From contig NZ_JAERRK010000001.1 of assembly GCF_016741775.1 (NCBI RefSeq), positions 1-64,000 on the forward strand: a stretch of DNA of 64,000 bases. Reading direction: 5' to 3'. Position 1 is the stretch's first letter, and every line of letters starts with the position of its first letter. Shown here piece after piece: positions 47,501-54,440 of the stretch. The notes under the pieces were generated by a model. The model was given only the letters and a program-made list of their open reading frames with translations, did no database searches and was not told where the DNA came from. The DNA is from Streptomyces actinomycinicus. GTDB taxonomy: Bacteria > Actinomycetota > Actinomycetes > Streptomycetales > Streptomycetaceae. Made by a program: the position numbers and the translations under genes.

Positions 47501-48654
47501 AGGACGGCCGCACCATCACCCCGAACACCGTCTACGACGGCACCAACAAGCGCCCCGTCCAGGGCTGGAGCGGCGGCGCCTACGCCCCCGAGAACGAGGA
47601 CCAGCACTCCTACGGCAACATCACCGTCCGCAAGGCCACCGACTCGTCGGTGAACTCGGTGTACGCACAGATGGCCGTCGACGTCGGCCCCGACAAGGTC
47701 AAGCAGACCGCGATCGACCTCGGCGTCCCCTCCGACACCCCCGACCTCCAGCCGTACCCGTCCGTCGCCCTCGGCACCGCAACCGCCAGCGTCCTGGACA
47801 TGGCGGAGGCCTACGCCACGCTCGCCAACCACGGCAAGCACGGCACGTACACCCTGGTCGAGAAGATCACCAAGCAGGGCGCCGAGGAGGTCAAGCTGCC
47901 CGGGCAGAGGGTCAAGCAGGCCGTCAGCCGCGAGGCCGCCGACACCACCACCTCCGTCCTGCAGAGCGTGGTCCAGAGCGGCACCGCCACCGCCGCACTG
48001 GAGGCCGGCCGCCCCGCGGCCGGCAAGACCGGCACCGCCGAGAACGACACCGCCGCCTGGTTCGCCGGCTACACCCCCGACCTGGCCACGGTCGTCTCCG
48101 TCATGGGCCAGGACCCGGTCACGGCCAAGCACATGCCCCTGTACGGCGCCCTCGGCGAGGCCCGCATGAACGGCGGCGGCCCGCCCACCAAGATCTGGGC
48201 GCAGTACACGCGCAACGCCCTGAAGGGCAAGCCGGCCGGCGAGTTCCACCTCGAACTCCAGGAAGGCGCCGACCGGATCCAGGAACCCCCCGCCACCAGC
48301 ACGACCCAGCCCGGCACCGACCCCGGCCAGAACACCGGCGGCACCGCCACCGACGGCGGCCAGGACGACGGCGGCGCCACCGCCACCCCGACCGACGGCG
48401 GCACCACCGGCACCCCCACCGACGGCGGCCCGACCACCGACGGCGGCACCACCACAGGCGGGGACCAGACCACCGGCGGTGACCAGACCACCGGCGGCAC
48501 GACCGACGGCGGCGCCACCACCGGAGGCGGCACCACGGACGGCGGCACCACCGGCGGGGACACCGGCACCGGAGGCGGCACACCGGGCGGCGGAACCGAC
48601 GCCGGCGGCACCACCGGCACCATCGCAGGACCCGGAGGCGGCCCCGGCACCTGA
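44560..48654 (+). CDS. class A penicillin-binding protein with giant disordered N-terminus
   Basis: A 1364-residue bifunctional peptidoglycan synthase. About 600 cytoplasmic residues are Ala/Gly/Ser/Pro-rich low complexity, followed by a transmembrane helix at about 605-630 (MVLGTFVVGLLLLVGLFFVG). The GT51 glycosyltransferase has its catalytic Glu682 in AAEDRDFY and GSTITQQYVKN. The transpeptidase has the active Ser963 in GSTFKPF, SVN at 1030-1032 and KTGTA at about 1156. A 120-residue tail is built of TDGG/TTGG repeats. Usual class A PBPs are 700-850 residues, so the N-terminus is extreme. AGGAG at 44543-44547 is 12 nt from this ATG and 3 nt from an in-frame GTG at 44551; either start is possible. 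Confidence 0.93.
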   Translation: MSDEPQPQQPTDGVAPEKPLPAEGPGNPGGPEEAATEPREATISPAPGKGPAGPARPGKRTEGTESTREGDQGTPERGTGRPRPTDAGSPSRDTAGPAAHDRTASIARARQASHDARTERTRPGATGSDADTTDSGTGSVQSLGSTGSAQGSGGSGSAQGSGGSGSVQSRGGSESAQSRGGSASGGAPAKRRDAAASAGASASGGGGSAAGGASVKGDGAFASGGASASGGGASASGGGASAAGGASASGGRGSASGGASAKGGGASASAAQAQSPESTQVLRRITPPREPQASGAGSASSAQSGKGGRQDRTDKPAGAAQAPGKSAGAAQGSDKPAGAAQGSGDAGAPETTQVLRRIGAPRSGEPDGAPSASAASSASSASASTSSAGEPKSAGRTPRTSVPRPGGPKRAAQATGANAADTAGTADTAGTAGAPAPGSPAAARAARAARAAGSAGAKGAAGAAGAAGAAGAAAAKPGAGAAAGAAAAGAGAAAGAAARAASASPSGTGATSRTGATSRTGATPGTGATPGTGATPRTGVTPRTGPNAGPRPGAPGASEAETTALAAADGGTADGNGGGKGSGKAKAKKGKRPKRTGWRRLLPTWRMVLGTFVVGLLLLVGLFFVGYSLVKIPPANAFATKQSNVYLYADGSQLARDGEVNRENVSLAQVSKAAQHAVLAAEDRDFYTESAVDPKAMIRAGWNTATGKGKQSGSTITQQYVKNYYLAQEQTVTRKAKEFFIAIKLDQNKSKDEIFEGYLNTSYFGRNAYGIQAAAQAYYGRDAVDLDPARAAYLAALVNAPSEYDVVAHPENKKAALARWNYVLNGMVAKGWLSESERAGMKFPMPKEQTVSTGMSGQRGYLVEAVKQYLITNNIIDADHLALGGYRITTTIQKNRQDAFVKAVDDQLISKLDKKNRKADTYVRAGGASVDPKTGKVVAMYGGIDYVKQYTNGATRGDFQVGSTFKPFVFTSAVENGSTTQDGRTITPNTVYDGTNKRPVQGWSGGAYAPENEDQHSYGNITVRKATDSSVNSVYAQMAVDVGPDKVKQTAIDLGVPSDTPDLQPYPSVALGTATASVLDMAEAYATLANHGKHGTYTLVEKITKQGAEEVKLPGQRVKQAVSREAADTTTSVLQSVVQSGTATAALEAGRPAAGKTGTAENDTAAWFAGYTPDLATVVSVMGQDPVTAKHMPLYGALGEARMNGGGPPTKIWAQYTRNALKGKPAGEFHLELQEGADRIQEPPATSTTQPGTDPGQNTGGTATDGGQDDGGATATPTDGGTTGTPTDGGPTTDGGTTTGGDQTTGGDQTTGGTTDGGATTGGGTTDGGTTGGDTGTGGGTPGGGTDAGGTTGTIAGPGGGPGT

Positions 48655-48671
48655 CCCGCCGGGCCCGCGGC

Positions 48672-48992
48672 TCAGTGACCGCTGGTCGCCTTCAGCCCCA
48701 CCACGGCGACCAGCAGCAGACACACGAAGAAGACCCGGGCGGCGGTGACCGGCTCCCCCAGCACCACCATGCCGAGCACCGCCGCACCGGCCGCACCGAT
48801 CCCCACCCACACGCCGTACGCCGTACCGATGGGCAGGGACTTCGCGGCGTACGACAGCAGAACCATGCTCGCGACGATGCCGGCGCCGGTGAACACACTG
48901 GGAACCAGCCGGGTGAACCCCTCGCTGTACTTCATCCCGATCGACCAGCCGACCTCGAGCAGACCGGCGACGACAAGCAGAACCCAGGCCAT
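48672..48992 (-). CDS. gdx: SMR-family guanidinium exporter
   Basis: A 106-residue four-helix small multidrug resistance protein of the SugE/Gdx subgroup. The membrane-embedded Glu13 is in LLEVGWSIGMKYSEGFT; the GW after the Glu and the KYSEGF loop separate Gdx from EmrE-type polyspecific pumps. GTAYGVWVGIGAAGA is the dimer-forming helix 3 motif. ATG 48992 is chosen with GGAGGTG upstream; a GTG at 49001 is an alternative. A guanidine-III riboswitch in the leader fixes the substrate as guanidinium with good confidence. It converges on the PBP gene. Confidence 0.9.
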   Translation of the reverse strand: MAWVLLVVAGLLEVGWSIGMKYSEGFTRLVPSVFTGAGIVASMVLLSYAAKSLPIGTAYGVWVGIGAAGAAVLGMVVLGEPVTAARVFFVCLLLVAVVGLKATSGH

Positions 48993-49029
48993 GACAGGCA
49001 CCTCCGAGACGCGGCGACTCTTCTCCGGT

Positions 49030-49072
49030 GCGTCGTCTTTGCCTTCGACCCGGTACGGCGCGTCTCGTCGGG
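49030..49072 (-). promoter_or_regulatory. guanidine-III riboswitch (ykkC-III) controlling gdx
   Basis: Read on the minus strand, this 43-nt element begins CCCGACGAGACGCGCCGTAC, then CGGGTC, and ends AAAGACGACGC. It follows the guanidine-III aptamer as I remember it from Thermobifida (CCGGACGAGGUGCGCCGUAC, ending in ACAAGACGGCGC) in order and spacing, with P1 (CCCG/CGGG) and the pseudoknot (GCGCCGT with ACGACGC, one internal mismatch). The aptamer segment complementary to plus-strand 49059-49067 can also pair with 49005-49013, which touches the GGAGG ribosome site, giving a ready on/off switch for translation of gdx. Confidence 0.78.
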
Positions 49073-49102
49073 CTCACTTCCGAACATAGCAAAAGCACGA
49101 CA

Positions 49103-49134
49103 AGAGGGCCGGTGACCATCGTCACCGGCCCTCT
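49103..49134 (-). terminator. terminator of the GroES-like gene
   Basis: Arms 49103-49116 and 49121-49134 form a perfect 14-bp stem with a CATC loop, about 50 nt behind the GroES-like gene and before the gdx leader, isolating riboswitch control of gdx. Confidence 0.85.
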
Positions 49135-49185
49135 CGCCCATTCCTTCACGGGCACCGCCCGTGCCGCACTGGCACGGGCACCGCC

Positions 49186-49545
49186 TCACAGATAAAGACC
49201 CGTGGAATCCTCGGACCCCTCGAACCGGTCCGCGGCGACGGCGTGCAGATCACGCTCGCGCATCAGCACGTACGCCACACCCCGCACCTCGACCTCCGCC
49301 CGGTCCTCCGGATCGAACAGGACGCGATCGCCCGGCTCCACCGTCCGGACGTTCTGACCGACCGCGACGACCGCGGCCCAGGCCAGCCGCCGCCCCACCG
49401 CCGCCGTGGCGGGAATCAGGATGCCGCCCCCCGACCGACGCTCGCCCTCACCGGTCTCCTGCCGCACGAGAACCCGGTCGTGCAGCATCCGGATGGGCAG
49501 CTTGTCGTGATGGGGGGTGCTGTGCTCATTTCTGTTGGCGCTCAC
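49186..49545 (-). CDS. GroES-family co-chaperonin-like protein
   Basis: A 119-residue protein with a Cpn10 fold. The opening strand IRMLHDRVLVRQE, a shortened mobile loop region (GEGERRSGGGILIPATA), VVAVGQNVRTVEPGDRVLFD and the C-terminal strand VRGVAYVLMRERDLHAVA align with GroES. The N-terminal extension (about 17 residues) and divergent loop distinguish it from the housekeeping GroES, and no groEL is nearby. It may cap a chaperonin under special conditions or have another role. The DUF3618 gene lies 22 nt upstream on the same strand. Confidence 0.85.
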   Translation of the reverse strand: MSANRNEHSTPHHDKLPIRMLHDRVLVRQETGEGERRSGGGILIPATAAVGRRLAWAAVVAVGQNVRTVEPGDRVLFDPEDRAEVEVRGVAYVLMRERDLHAVAADRFEGSEDSTGLYL

Positions 49546-49567
49546 GCCTTGAACCTACCTGCCCCGA

Positions 49568-49897
49568 TCAGTCCTTGCGCCGCCGGGCCCCGAGGGCCAG
49601 CAGCCCGACCACACCCACGACGACCAGCGCGACCGGCACGACCCGCTCCAGCCGGGGAGCGCCCTCGTCGTCCACGAACCGGGCCCGTACATCGCTCACC
49701 ACCCGGTTGACCTGCACATAGGCCCGCCCGACCGTGTGATCGATATTCGCGACGACCTTGGCCTTCGCATCCCCGACGATCGTCTTCGGGTGCACCCGCA
49801 CCCCGATCTCGTCGAGCGTCTCGGCCAGCACTTCACGGCGACGCTTGATGTCCGCCTCGATCTGCGCCGGGGTTCTGGTGTCCGACGTGTCCGCCAC
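49568..49897 (-). CDS. DUF3618 membrane protein
   Basis: A 109-residue protein of the DUF3618 family. The hallmark RTPAQIEADIKRRREVLAET, followed by LDEIGVRVHPKTIVGDAKAK, is at the N-terminus, an amphipathic helix follows, and one transmembrane helix (VVPVALVVVGVVGLLALGA) lies near the C-terminus with a basic end. Function unknown. The GTG start is at 49897. Confidence 0.88.
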   Translation of the reverse strand: MADTSDTRTPAQIEADIKRRREVLAETLDEIGVRVHPKTIVGDAKAKVVANIDHTVGRAYVQVNRVVSDVRARFVDDEGAPRLERVVPVALVVVGVVGLLALGARRRKD

Positions 49898-49999
49898 CGT
49901 ACGGCCTCCGAAGTCTGCCGAATCTGCTCCTGCTGTTCCGGACAGTCTGTCAGCTCATGCCCGCGCCGCACCGCAAGGCCCCCCGGTTACGCTAGTCCG

Positions 50000-50467
50000 A
50001 TGAGCGAGCGACTCCAGCCCGGGGACGTTGCCCCCGCCTTCACCCTCCCCGACGCCGACGGCAACGAGGTGTCCCTGTCGGACCACAAGGGCCGCAAGGT
50101 CATCGTCTACTTCTACCCGGCCGCCCTGACCCCCGGCTGCACCAAGCAGGCCTGCGACTTCACCGACAACCTGGAGGTCCTGGCCTCCGCCGGCTACGAC
50201 GTCATCGGCGTCTCGCCCGACAAGCCGGAGAAGCTCGCGAAGTTCCGTGAGAAGGAGTCCCTGAAGGTCACGCTCGTGGCCGACCCCGACAAGCAGGTCC
50301 TGGAGGCGTACGGCGCCTTCGGCGAGAAGAAGCTCTACGGCAAGACGGTCGTCGGTGTCATCCGCTCCACGGTCGTCGTGGACGAGGAGGGCAAGGTCGA
50401 GCGGGCCCTCTACAACGTCAAGGCCACCGGCCACGTCGCCAAGATCCTCAAGGACCTGGGCATCTGA
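50000..50467 (+). CDS. bcp: thiol peroxidase Bcp (peroxiredoxin Q)
   Basis: A 155-residue thioredoxin-dependent peroxiredoxin. The peroxidatic Cys47 lies in AALTPGCTKQACDF and the resolving Cys52 is five residues on, as in the alpha-2-helix type of Bcp. VIVYFYP and the GVSPDKPEKLAKF segment are typical. It reduces hydrogen peroxide and organic peroxides in the cytoplasm. It is divergent from the DUF3618 gene and is followed by the HNH pair. Confidence 0.93.
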   Translation: MSERLQPGDVAPAFTLPDADGNEVSLSDHKGRKVIVYFYPAALTPGCTKQACDFTDNLEVLASAGYDVIGVSPDKPEKLAKFREKESLKVTLVADPDKQVLEAYGAFGEKKLYGKTVVGVIRSTVVVDEEGKVERALYNVKATGHVAKILKDLGI

Positions 50468-50542
50468 CCTCCGGCCCCCACCGCTCCCCGGCCCGCACCG
50501 GCTCACCCCGGCCGCGGGCCGTTCTCATACCCCGGGGCGTGA

Positions 50543-50578
50543 CTGTCCGATAAACGGTTCGTTACTCCGTACGGACAG
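50543..50578. other. hairpin/inverted repeat in front of the HNH genes
   Basis: CTGTCCG (50543-50549) and CGGACAG (50572-50578) are perfect inverted copies 22 nt apart, with an inner ACGG/CCGT pair able to extend the stem. It sits 30 nt before the first HNH gene and could be a promoter-proximal operator or the end of the inserted segment. Confidence 0.4.
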
Positions 50579-50607
50579 CGAACGCCTGCCCGGAACGGAG
50601 AAGACCG

Positions 50608-51270
50608 ATGGGGGCCAGCGCCTACACCAGGGAGCGCCTGGAAACAGCGGCACGAGAATCACGAACACTGTCACAGGCACTGGAGAGGCTGGGGGTGGAT
50701 CCGAGGAGCTGGAAGCGGCGGTACGTCTATGAGCGGATGAAGAAGCTAGAAGTGGACGTCTCGCATTTCGAACCCGAGGGAGTGAAGTGGACGAGGGAGA
50801 TCCTCGAACCGGTGGTTGCCCGGTCCGCGAGCGTCAACGAGGTTCTGCGGCGGCTCGGGCTCGATCCGGTCGGCGGCCATCACACGAACATCTCGCGGCG
50901 CATCAAGGCCTACGGTCTGGACACCTCCCATTTCACACCGGCGGTCCGCACGGAGCGGCAGAGGTACAACCAGCGTCGCCGCAGCGCTGAAGAAATCCTC
51001 GTCGAGAGCACGGCCGAGAATGCCAGGCGTATGCCGAGCGGCCGTCTCAAGCGGGCGATGCGTGAGCTGGGTGTGGAGGAGCGCTGCGCCCTGTGCGGAA
51101 CCGAGGCGACCTGGCTCGGAGAACCGCTGCCGCTCGAGGTCGACCACATCGATGGCAACTGGCGGAACAACCGCTTGGACAACCTGCGGTTGCTCTGCCC
51201 CAACTGCCACTCGGCCACGGATACTTATCGTGGGCGGGCGAAGGGGCGCGTCAGGGGTTACGCCTCGTGA
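50608..51270 (+). CDS. HNH homing-type endonuclease, first of a pair
   Basis: A 220-residue HNH nuclease. Two N-terminal modules of the pattern S-x-x-L-R-R-L-G ... DTSHF (about residues 5-50 and 56-100) look like repeated helix-turn-helix DNA-binding units of homing endonucleases. The C-terminal nuclease has zinc pairs CALCG and CPNCH and the HNH core VDHIDGNWRNNRLDNLRLL. Early codons (CGA, TCA, ACA, GCA, CTA) differ sharply from the surrounding genes, indicating recent arrival. Its stop overlaps the second HNH gene's start by 4 nt. Confidence 0.87.
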   Translation: MGASAYTRERLETAARESRTLSQALERLGVDPRSWKRRYVYERMKKLEVDVSHFEPEGVKWTREILEPVVARSASVNEVLRRLGLDPVGGHHTNISRRIKAYGLDTSHFTPAVRTERQRYNQRRRSAEEILVESTAENARRMPSGRLKRAMRELGVEERCALCGTEATWLGEPLPLEVDHIDGNWRNNRLDNLRLLCPNCHSATDTYRGRAKGRVRGYAS

Positions 51271-51935
51271 CCAGCGGCGGGCAGTACAGCTATGAGCGCC
51301 TGGCCGAAGCAGCCGCGAAGTGCGCCGACATCGACGAAGTGATCGCATTCCTGGGAGTACGGCTGTACCGCAACTTACGGCGGTACCTGTACGGGCGCTT
51401 CGAGCACTTCGGTATCGACGTCTCGCACTTTCCTCGTCGGCGAAATTCCGGAGGGCCACCTCCGAAACCGGCGACGGAAGAGCTGCGCCGCGCCGTCGAG
51501 TCGGCGACTTCCATCGCCGGTGCTCTTCGCGCGCTGGGCAAGCCGTGCAACGGTCGATACCGCACGCTGTTCCATCAGTGGGCGGCGGAGGACGGCCTGG
51601 ACACCGCCCACTTCCTGGGGCAGGCACAGCGGGGCAGGCCGAGCGGGACCGCCAAGCGGGCTGAAGAGGTTCTGGTACGGCACGACCGCAAGAACCGGAC
51701 GAAGACCCTGCTGCTCCGGCGCGCGCTCCGCGACATCGGCGTACCTGAAAAGTGTGCGAAGTGCGGGGTCGGGTCCGAGTGGCTCGGCAAGCCCATGACC
51801 CTGGAGATCGATCACATCAACGGGGACTGGCGCGACGATCGGCGCGAGAACCTGCGGTTGCTCTGCCCCAATTGCCACGCGATCACCAGCACATGGTGCA
51901 GAGGAGGTCGACGAGCGGTACGAAGCGCCCAGTAG
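51267..51935 (+). CDS. HNH homing-type endonuclease, second of a pair
   Basis: A 222-residue paralogue of the preceding protein with the same layout: two N-terminal DNA-binding modules ending DVSHF and DTAHF, then zinc pairs CAKCG and CPNCH around IDHINGDWRDDRRENLRLL. It contains a TTA Leu codon at 51375-51377, so translation would depend on the bldA tRNA in a typical Streptomyces. GTG 51267 overlaps the previous stop. It ends 15 nt before a tRNA gene. Confidence 0.87.
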   Translation: MTSGGQYSYERLAEAAAKCADIDEVIAFLGVRLYRNLRRYLYGRFEHFGIDVSHFPRRRNSGGPPPKPATEELRRAVESATSIAGALRALGKPCNGRYRTLFHQWAAEDGLDTAHFLGQAQRGRPSGTAKRAEEVLVRHDRKNRTKTLLLRRALRDIGVPEKCAKCGVGSEWLGKPMTLEIDHINGDWRDDRRENLRLLCPNCHAITSTWCRGGRRAVRSAQ

Positions 51936-51950
51936 AGTATGCAGGGCTGA

Positions 51951-52025
51951 GGGCCCGTACCCCAGCTGGCAAGAGGGCGCCGGTTTAGGTCCGGTGTGTC
52001 GTGGGTTCGAGTCCCACCGGGCCCA
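51951..52025 (+). tRNA. tRNA with anticodon UAG, nominally Leu, but with a short variable loop
   Basis: A 75-nt cloverleaf. The acceptor pairs GGGCCCG with CGGGCCC (51951-51957/52018-52024), the T arm is GTGGG-TTCGAGT-CCCAC (52001-52017), and the anticodon arm is GCCGG-TTTAGGT-CCGGT with UAG at 51986-51988. The D arm has only three good pairs but keeps the GG of the loop. UAG reads the Leu codon CUA. True tRNA-Leu genes have a long variable arm; here it is five bases. CCA is not encoded. So it is either an aberrant tRNA or a tRNA-like RNA. Confidence 0.8.
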
Positions 52026-52034
52026 CGGAAAACA

Positions 52035-52068
52035 GGCCCCGCACCTTTGGATTCAAGGGTGCGGGGCC
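52035..52068. terminator. hairpin between the tRNA and rdgB
   Basis: An 11-bp stem, with arms 52035-52045 and 52058-52068, follows the tRNA by 10 nt and precedes the convergent rdgB stop, so it can serve both. Confidence 0.75.
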
Positions 52069-52080
52069 CGTCTATGAGCC

Positions 52081-52683
52081 TCAGCCCAACAGGTCCCGCA
52101 CCACCGGTACCAGCGCCCGGAACGCCTTCCCCCGATGGCTGATCGCGTTCTTCTCGTCCGGGCTCAGCTCGGCGCACGTCCGGCTCTCGCCCTCCGGCTG
52201 GAGCACCGGGTCGTAGCCGAACCCGTTCGTACCGGCGGGCGCGTGCCGCAGCACGCCCCGCAGCCGTCCCTCGACCACCCGCTGCGTGCCGTCCGGCAGG
52301 GCCAGGGCGGCCGCGCACGCGAAGTGTGCCGCCCGGTGCTCCTCCGCGATGTCGGACAGCTGGGCGAGCAGCAGGTCGAGGTTGGCCTTGTCGTCGCCGT
52401 GACGGCCGGCCCAGCGGGCGGAGAAGATGCCGGGGGCGCCGCCCAGCACGTCGACGCAGAGGCCGGAGTCGTCGGCGACGGCGGGGAGGCCGGTGGCCTG
52501 GGCCAGGGCGTGCGCCTTGAGCAGGGCGTTCTCGGCGAAGGTGACGCCGGTCTCCCTGACGTCGGGGATATCGGGGTAGGCGTCGGCGCCGATGAGTTCG
52601 TGGGGCAGCCCGGCTTCGGCGAGGATCGCCCTCAGCTCGGTGATCTTTCCGGCGTTGCGGGTGGCGAGGATCAAGCGGGTCAT
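52081..52683 (-). CDS. rdgB: RdgB/HAM1 non-canonical purine NTP pyrophosphatase
   Basis: A 200-residue house-cleaning enzyme that hydrolyses dITP/XTP. Signatures are the N-terminal LILATRNAGKITELRAIL, TFAENALLKAHALAQATG, VADDSGLCVDVLGGAPGIFS, GFGYDPVLQPEG and the C-terminal KNAISHRGKAFRAL. ATG 52683 fits the family start. It is followed (upstream on the plus strand) by a GC-rich gap of 133 nt with CCCCACCCCCGCCCGG repeats and then the SGNH hydrolase gene on the same strand. Confidence 0.95.
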   Translation of the reverse strand: MTRLILATRNAGKITELRAILAEAGLPHELIGADAYPDIPDVRETGVTFAENALLKAHALAQATGLPAVADDSGLCVDVLGGAPGIFSARWAGRHGDDKANLDLLLAQLSDIAEEHRAAHFACAAALALPDGTQRVVEGRLRGVLRHAPAGTNGFGYDPVLQPEGESRTCAELSPDEKNAISHRGKAFRALVPVVRDLLG

Positions 52684-52816
52684 GACGGCCAGTATTCCTC
52701 GCCGTCCCGACACCCGCCCCACCCCCGCCCGGCCGGCCCCACCCCCGCCCGGCTGGCTCCGCCCTCGCCGGCCGGCCACACCCGTGCCCGGCCGGCCCCG
52801 GCCGGGCCCCCGGCGT

Positions 52817-54244
52817 CTACAGCTCCGCCTGTCCCGCTCCCTTCAGGGTGTTCAGGTCGAAGGTCTCGGCCATCTGGGCGAAGCCCAGGTCGCTGGGGTG
52901 GAGGTGGTCGCCGGAGTCGTAGTCGGGGCGCAGGCGGCGGGGGTCGTAGGGGTCGTGGAGGGCCCGGTCGAAGTCAGCGACCGCGTCGTAGACGCCGCCG
53001 GCCCGGATGGCGGCGTTGACCTGCTGCCGTACGGCCTCGCGGGCCGGGGTATAGCCGCGGTGGCCCTTGAAGGGCATGAGGGTGGCGCCGACGACCTTCA
53101 GGCCGCGGGCGTGGGCCTGGCGGACGAGGGTGCGCAGGCCGGTGACGATGCGGTCGGGGTCGGCGAGTTCGGGGTTGCGCAGGATGTCGTTGACGCCGAG
53201 GTCGATGACGACGGCCCTGACGTTGGTGCGGGAGAGCGCGTCGCGGCCGAAGCGGCCGAGGCCGCTCTCGTTCTCGGCGACGGGCGTCCGTCCCGTACGG
53301 GTCTGTTCGAGTGCGTCGGGGAGGCCGAGGCCGTCGGCGAGGACCTGGTTGCCGCTGATGCCTTCGTTGACGACGCTGTAGCGCGGGAGTTGCTGCCCGC
53401 TCTCGAGGGCGCTGCGCAGGCGGCCGGAGAGGATGTCGGGCCAGCGGCGGTTGGCGCCGGTGGTGGAGGTGATGCCGTCGGTTATGGAGTCGCCGAAGGC
53501 GACGACGGTGCCGTCGGCCTCGTTGCTGAGGACGTCCAGGGCCGTCACGTACCGCCAGTACGGGGTCTGTTGGGTGTAGGGGGTGCCGGTGGAGTCCTCG
53601 GTGCGGTCGCCGTCGGCGACGTAGGAGAGCTGGCGGGCGTGGGGGTGGTAGGTGACCGGTCCTGAGGGGGTGGGGGAGTAGGTGGTGACGAGGACGTCGG
53701 TGCCGTGCGGGACGGTGAGGCGTACGGCGTCGCTGACGGTTTGTCCGCCGGCGGGTATGACGACGCTGGGGCTGCCGTCGAAGGTGAGCCGCCGCATCGT
53801 TTCTGCGTCGGCTGCGGCGGTGCCGTCGCCGGTGGCGAGGGCGAGGGTGGCGTGCGAGATGGTGAGCGCTGACCGGCCGTAGAGGTTGGACAGCGTGATC
53901 CGGGCACTCGTACCGCCGGTGGCGGCGTGGACGACGTTGCGGACGGAGCGGCCCGCCATGCCGGTCGCCTCGGTTCCGGGTTCGCCGCCGACGGGGGCGG
54001 TGGCCCAGGCGCCGACCCAGGTGCCGGTGGAGGCGGGGGCGGCGTTGGAGTCGCCGTGGGGGCGGTTGTCGGTGAGGGCGCTGCGGGGGGTGCCGGCATC
54101 GGCCGCGACGGTGAAGTAGATGGCGGCGGACAGGACCACGACCAGCGCGACGAGCGCGCTCAGGACGACCCGGTGTTTTGCGGGGGCGGCAGGTACGAAC
54201 TGCTCCGCGGCGGGCCCCGCGCCCCCGTCATGACGCTTGGTCAC
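52817..54244 (-). CDS. membrane-anchored SGNH/GDSL hydrolase
   Basis: A 475-residue protein. One N-terminal transmembrane helix (VVLSALVALVVVLSAAIYF) exports the rest. An N-terminal beta-sandwich-like domain (TWVGAWATAP, RNVVHAATGGTSARITLSNL) precedes the SGNH hydrolase: block I Ser in VVAFGDSITDGI, block II Gly in EGISGNQVL, block III GVND and block V DHLHPSDLG with the catalytic Asp-x-x-His. Such enzymes de-esterify acylated glycans or lipids outside the cell. GTG 54244 follows CGAGGAGAA. Confidence 0.88.
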   Translation of the reverse strand: MTKRHDGGAGPAAEQFVPAAPAKHRVVLSALVALVVVLSAAIYFTVAADAGTPRSALTDNRPHGDSNAAPASTGTWVGAWATAPVGGEPGTEATGMAGRSVRNVVHAATGGTSARITLSNLYGRSALTISHATLALATGDGTAAADAETMRRLTFDGSPSVVIPAGGQTVSDAVRLTVPHGTDVLVTTYSPTPSGPVTYHPHARQLSYVADGDRTEDSTGTPYTQQTPYWRYVTALDVLSNEADGTVVAFGDSITDGITSTTGANRRWPDILSGRLRSALESGQQLPRYSVVNEGISGNQVLADGLGLPDALEQTRTGRTPVAENESGLGRFGRDALSRTNVRAVVIDLGVNDILRNPELADPDRIVTGLRTLVRQAHARGLKVVGATLMPFKGHRGYTPAREAVRQQVNAAIRAGGVYDAVADFDRALHDPYDPRRLRPDYDSGDHLHPSDLGFAQMAETFDLNTLKGAGQAEL

Positions 54245-54440
54245 GCTTGTGTTGTTCTCCTCGGGAGATGGGAGCCTGAGGCTCCGATCTTGCTGACTCC
54301 ATGATGCGTCATGGGTCGGAGAGGTCTGACAGGACCCTGCCCATAACCCCCCTCGGACAGACGCCGGGAACTCCTGATCCGTTCCGGGAGTCGGTCAGGA
54401 AGGGACAATTGTGTGCGGGATCACCGAACGGGTGGAGCTG

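Noticed and set aside
45535..49155. A 1206-codon open frame on the minus strand
   Set aside because: It lies opposite the PBP and gdx genes and runs through their codon-constrained, very GC-rich sequence; its product is Gly/Val-rich with no domain, a typical GC-rich shadow.
50608..51935. Cas9- or IscB-related HNH proteins with a guide RNA
   Set aside because: The proteins lack RuvC segments and an arginine-rich bridge; they are simple HNH enzymes with N-terminal helix-turn-helix repeats, and the nearby RNA is tRNA-shaped.
51951..52025. Amber suppressor tRNA
   Set aside because: The anticodon is UAG, which reads CUA (Leu); an amber suppressor would carry CUA.
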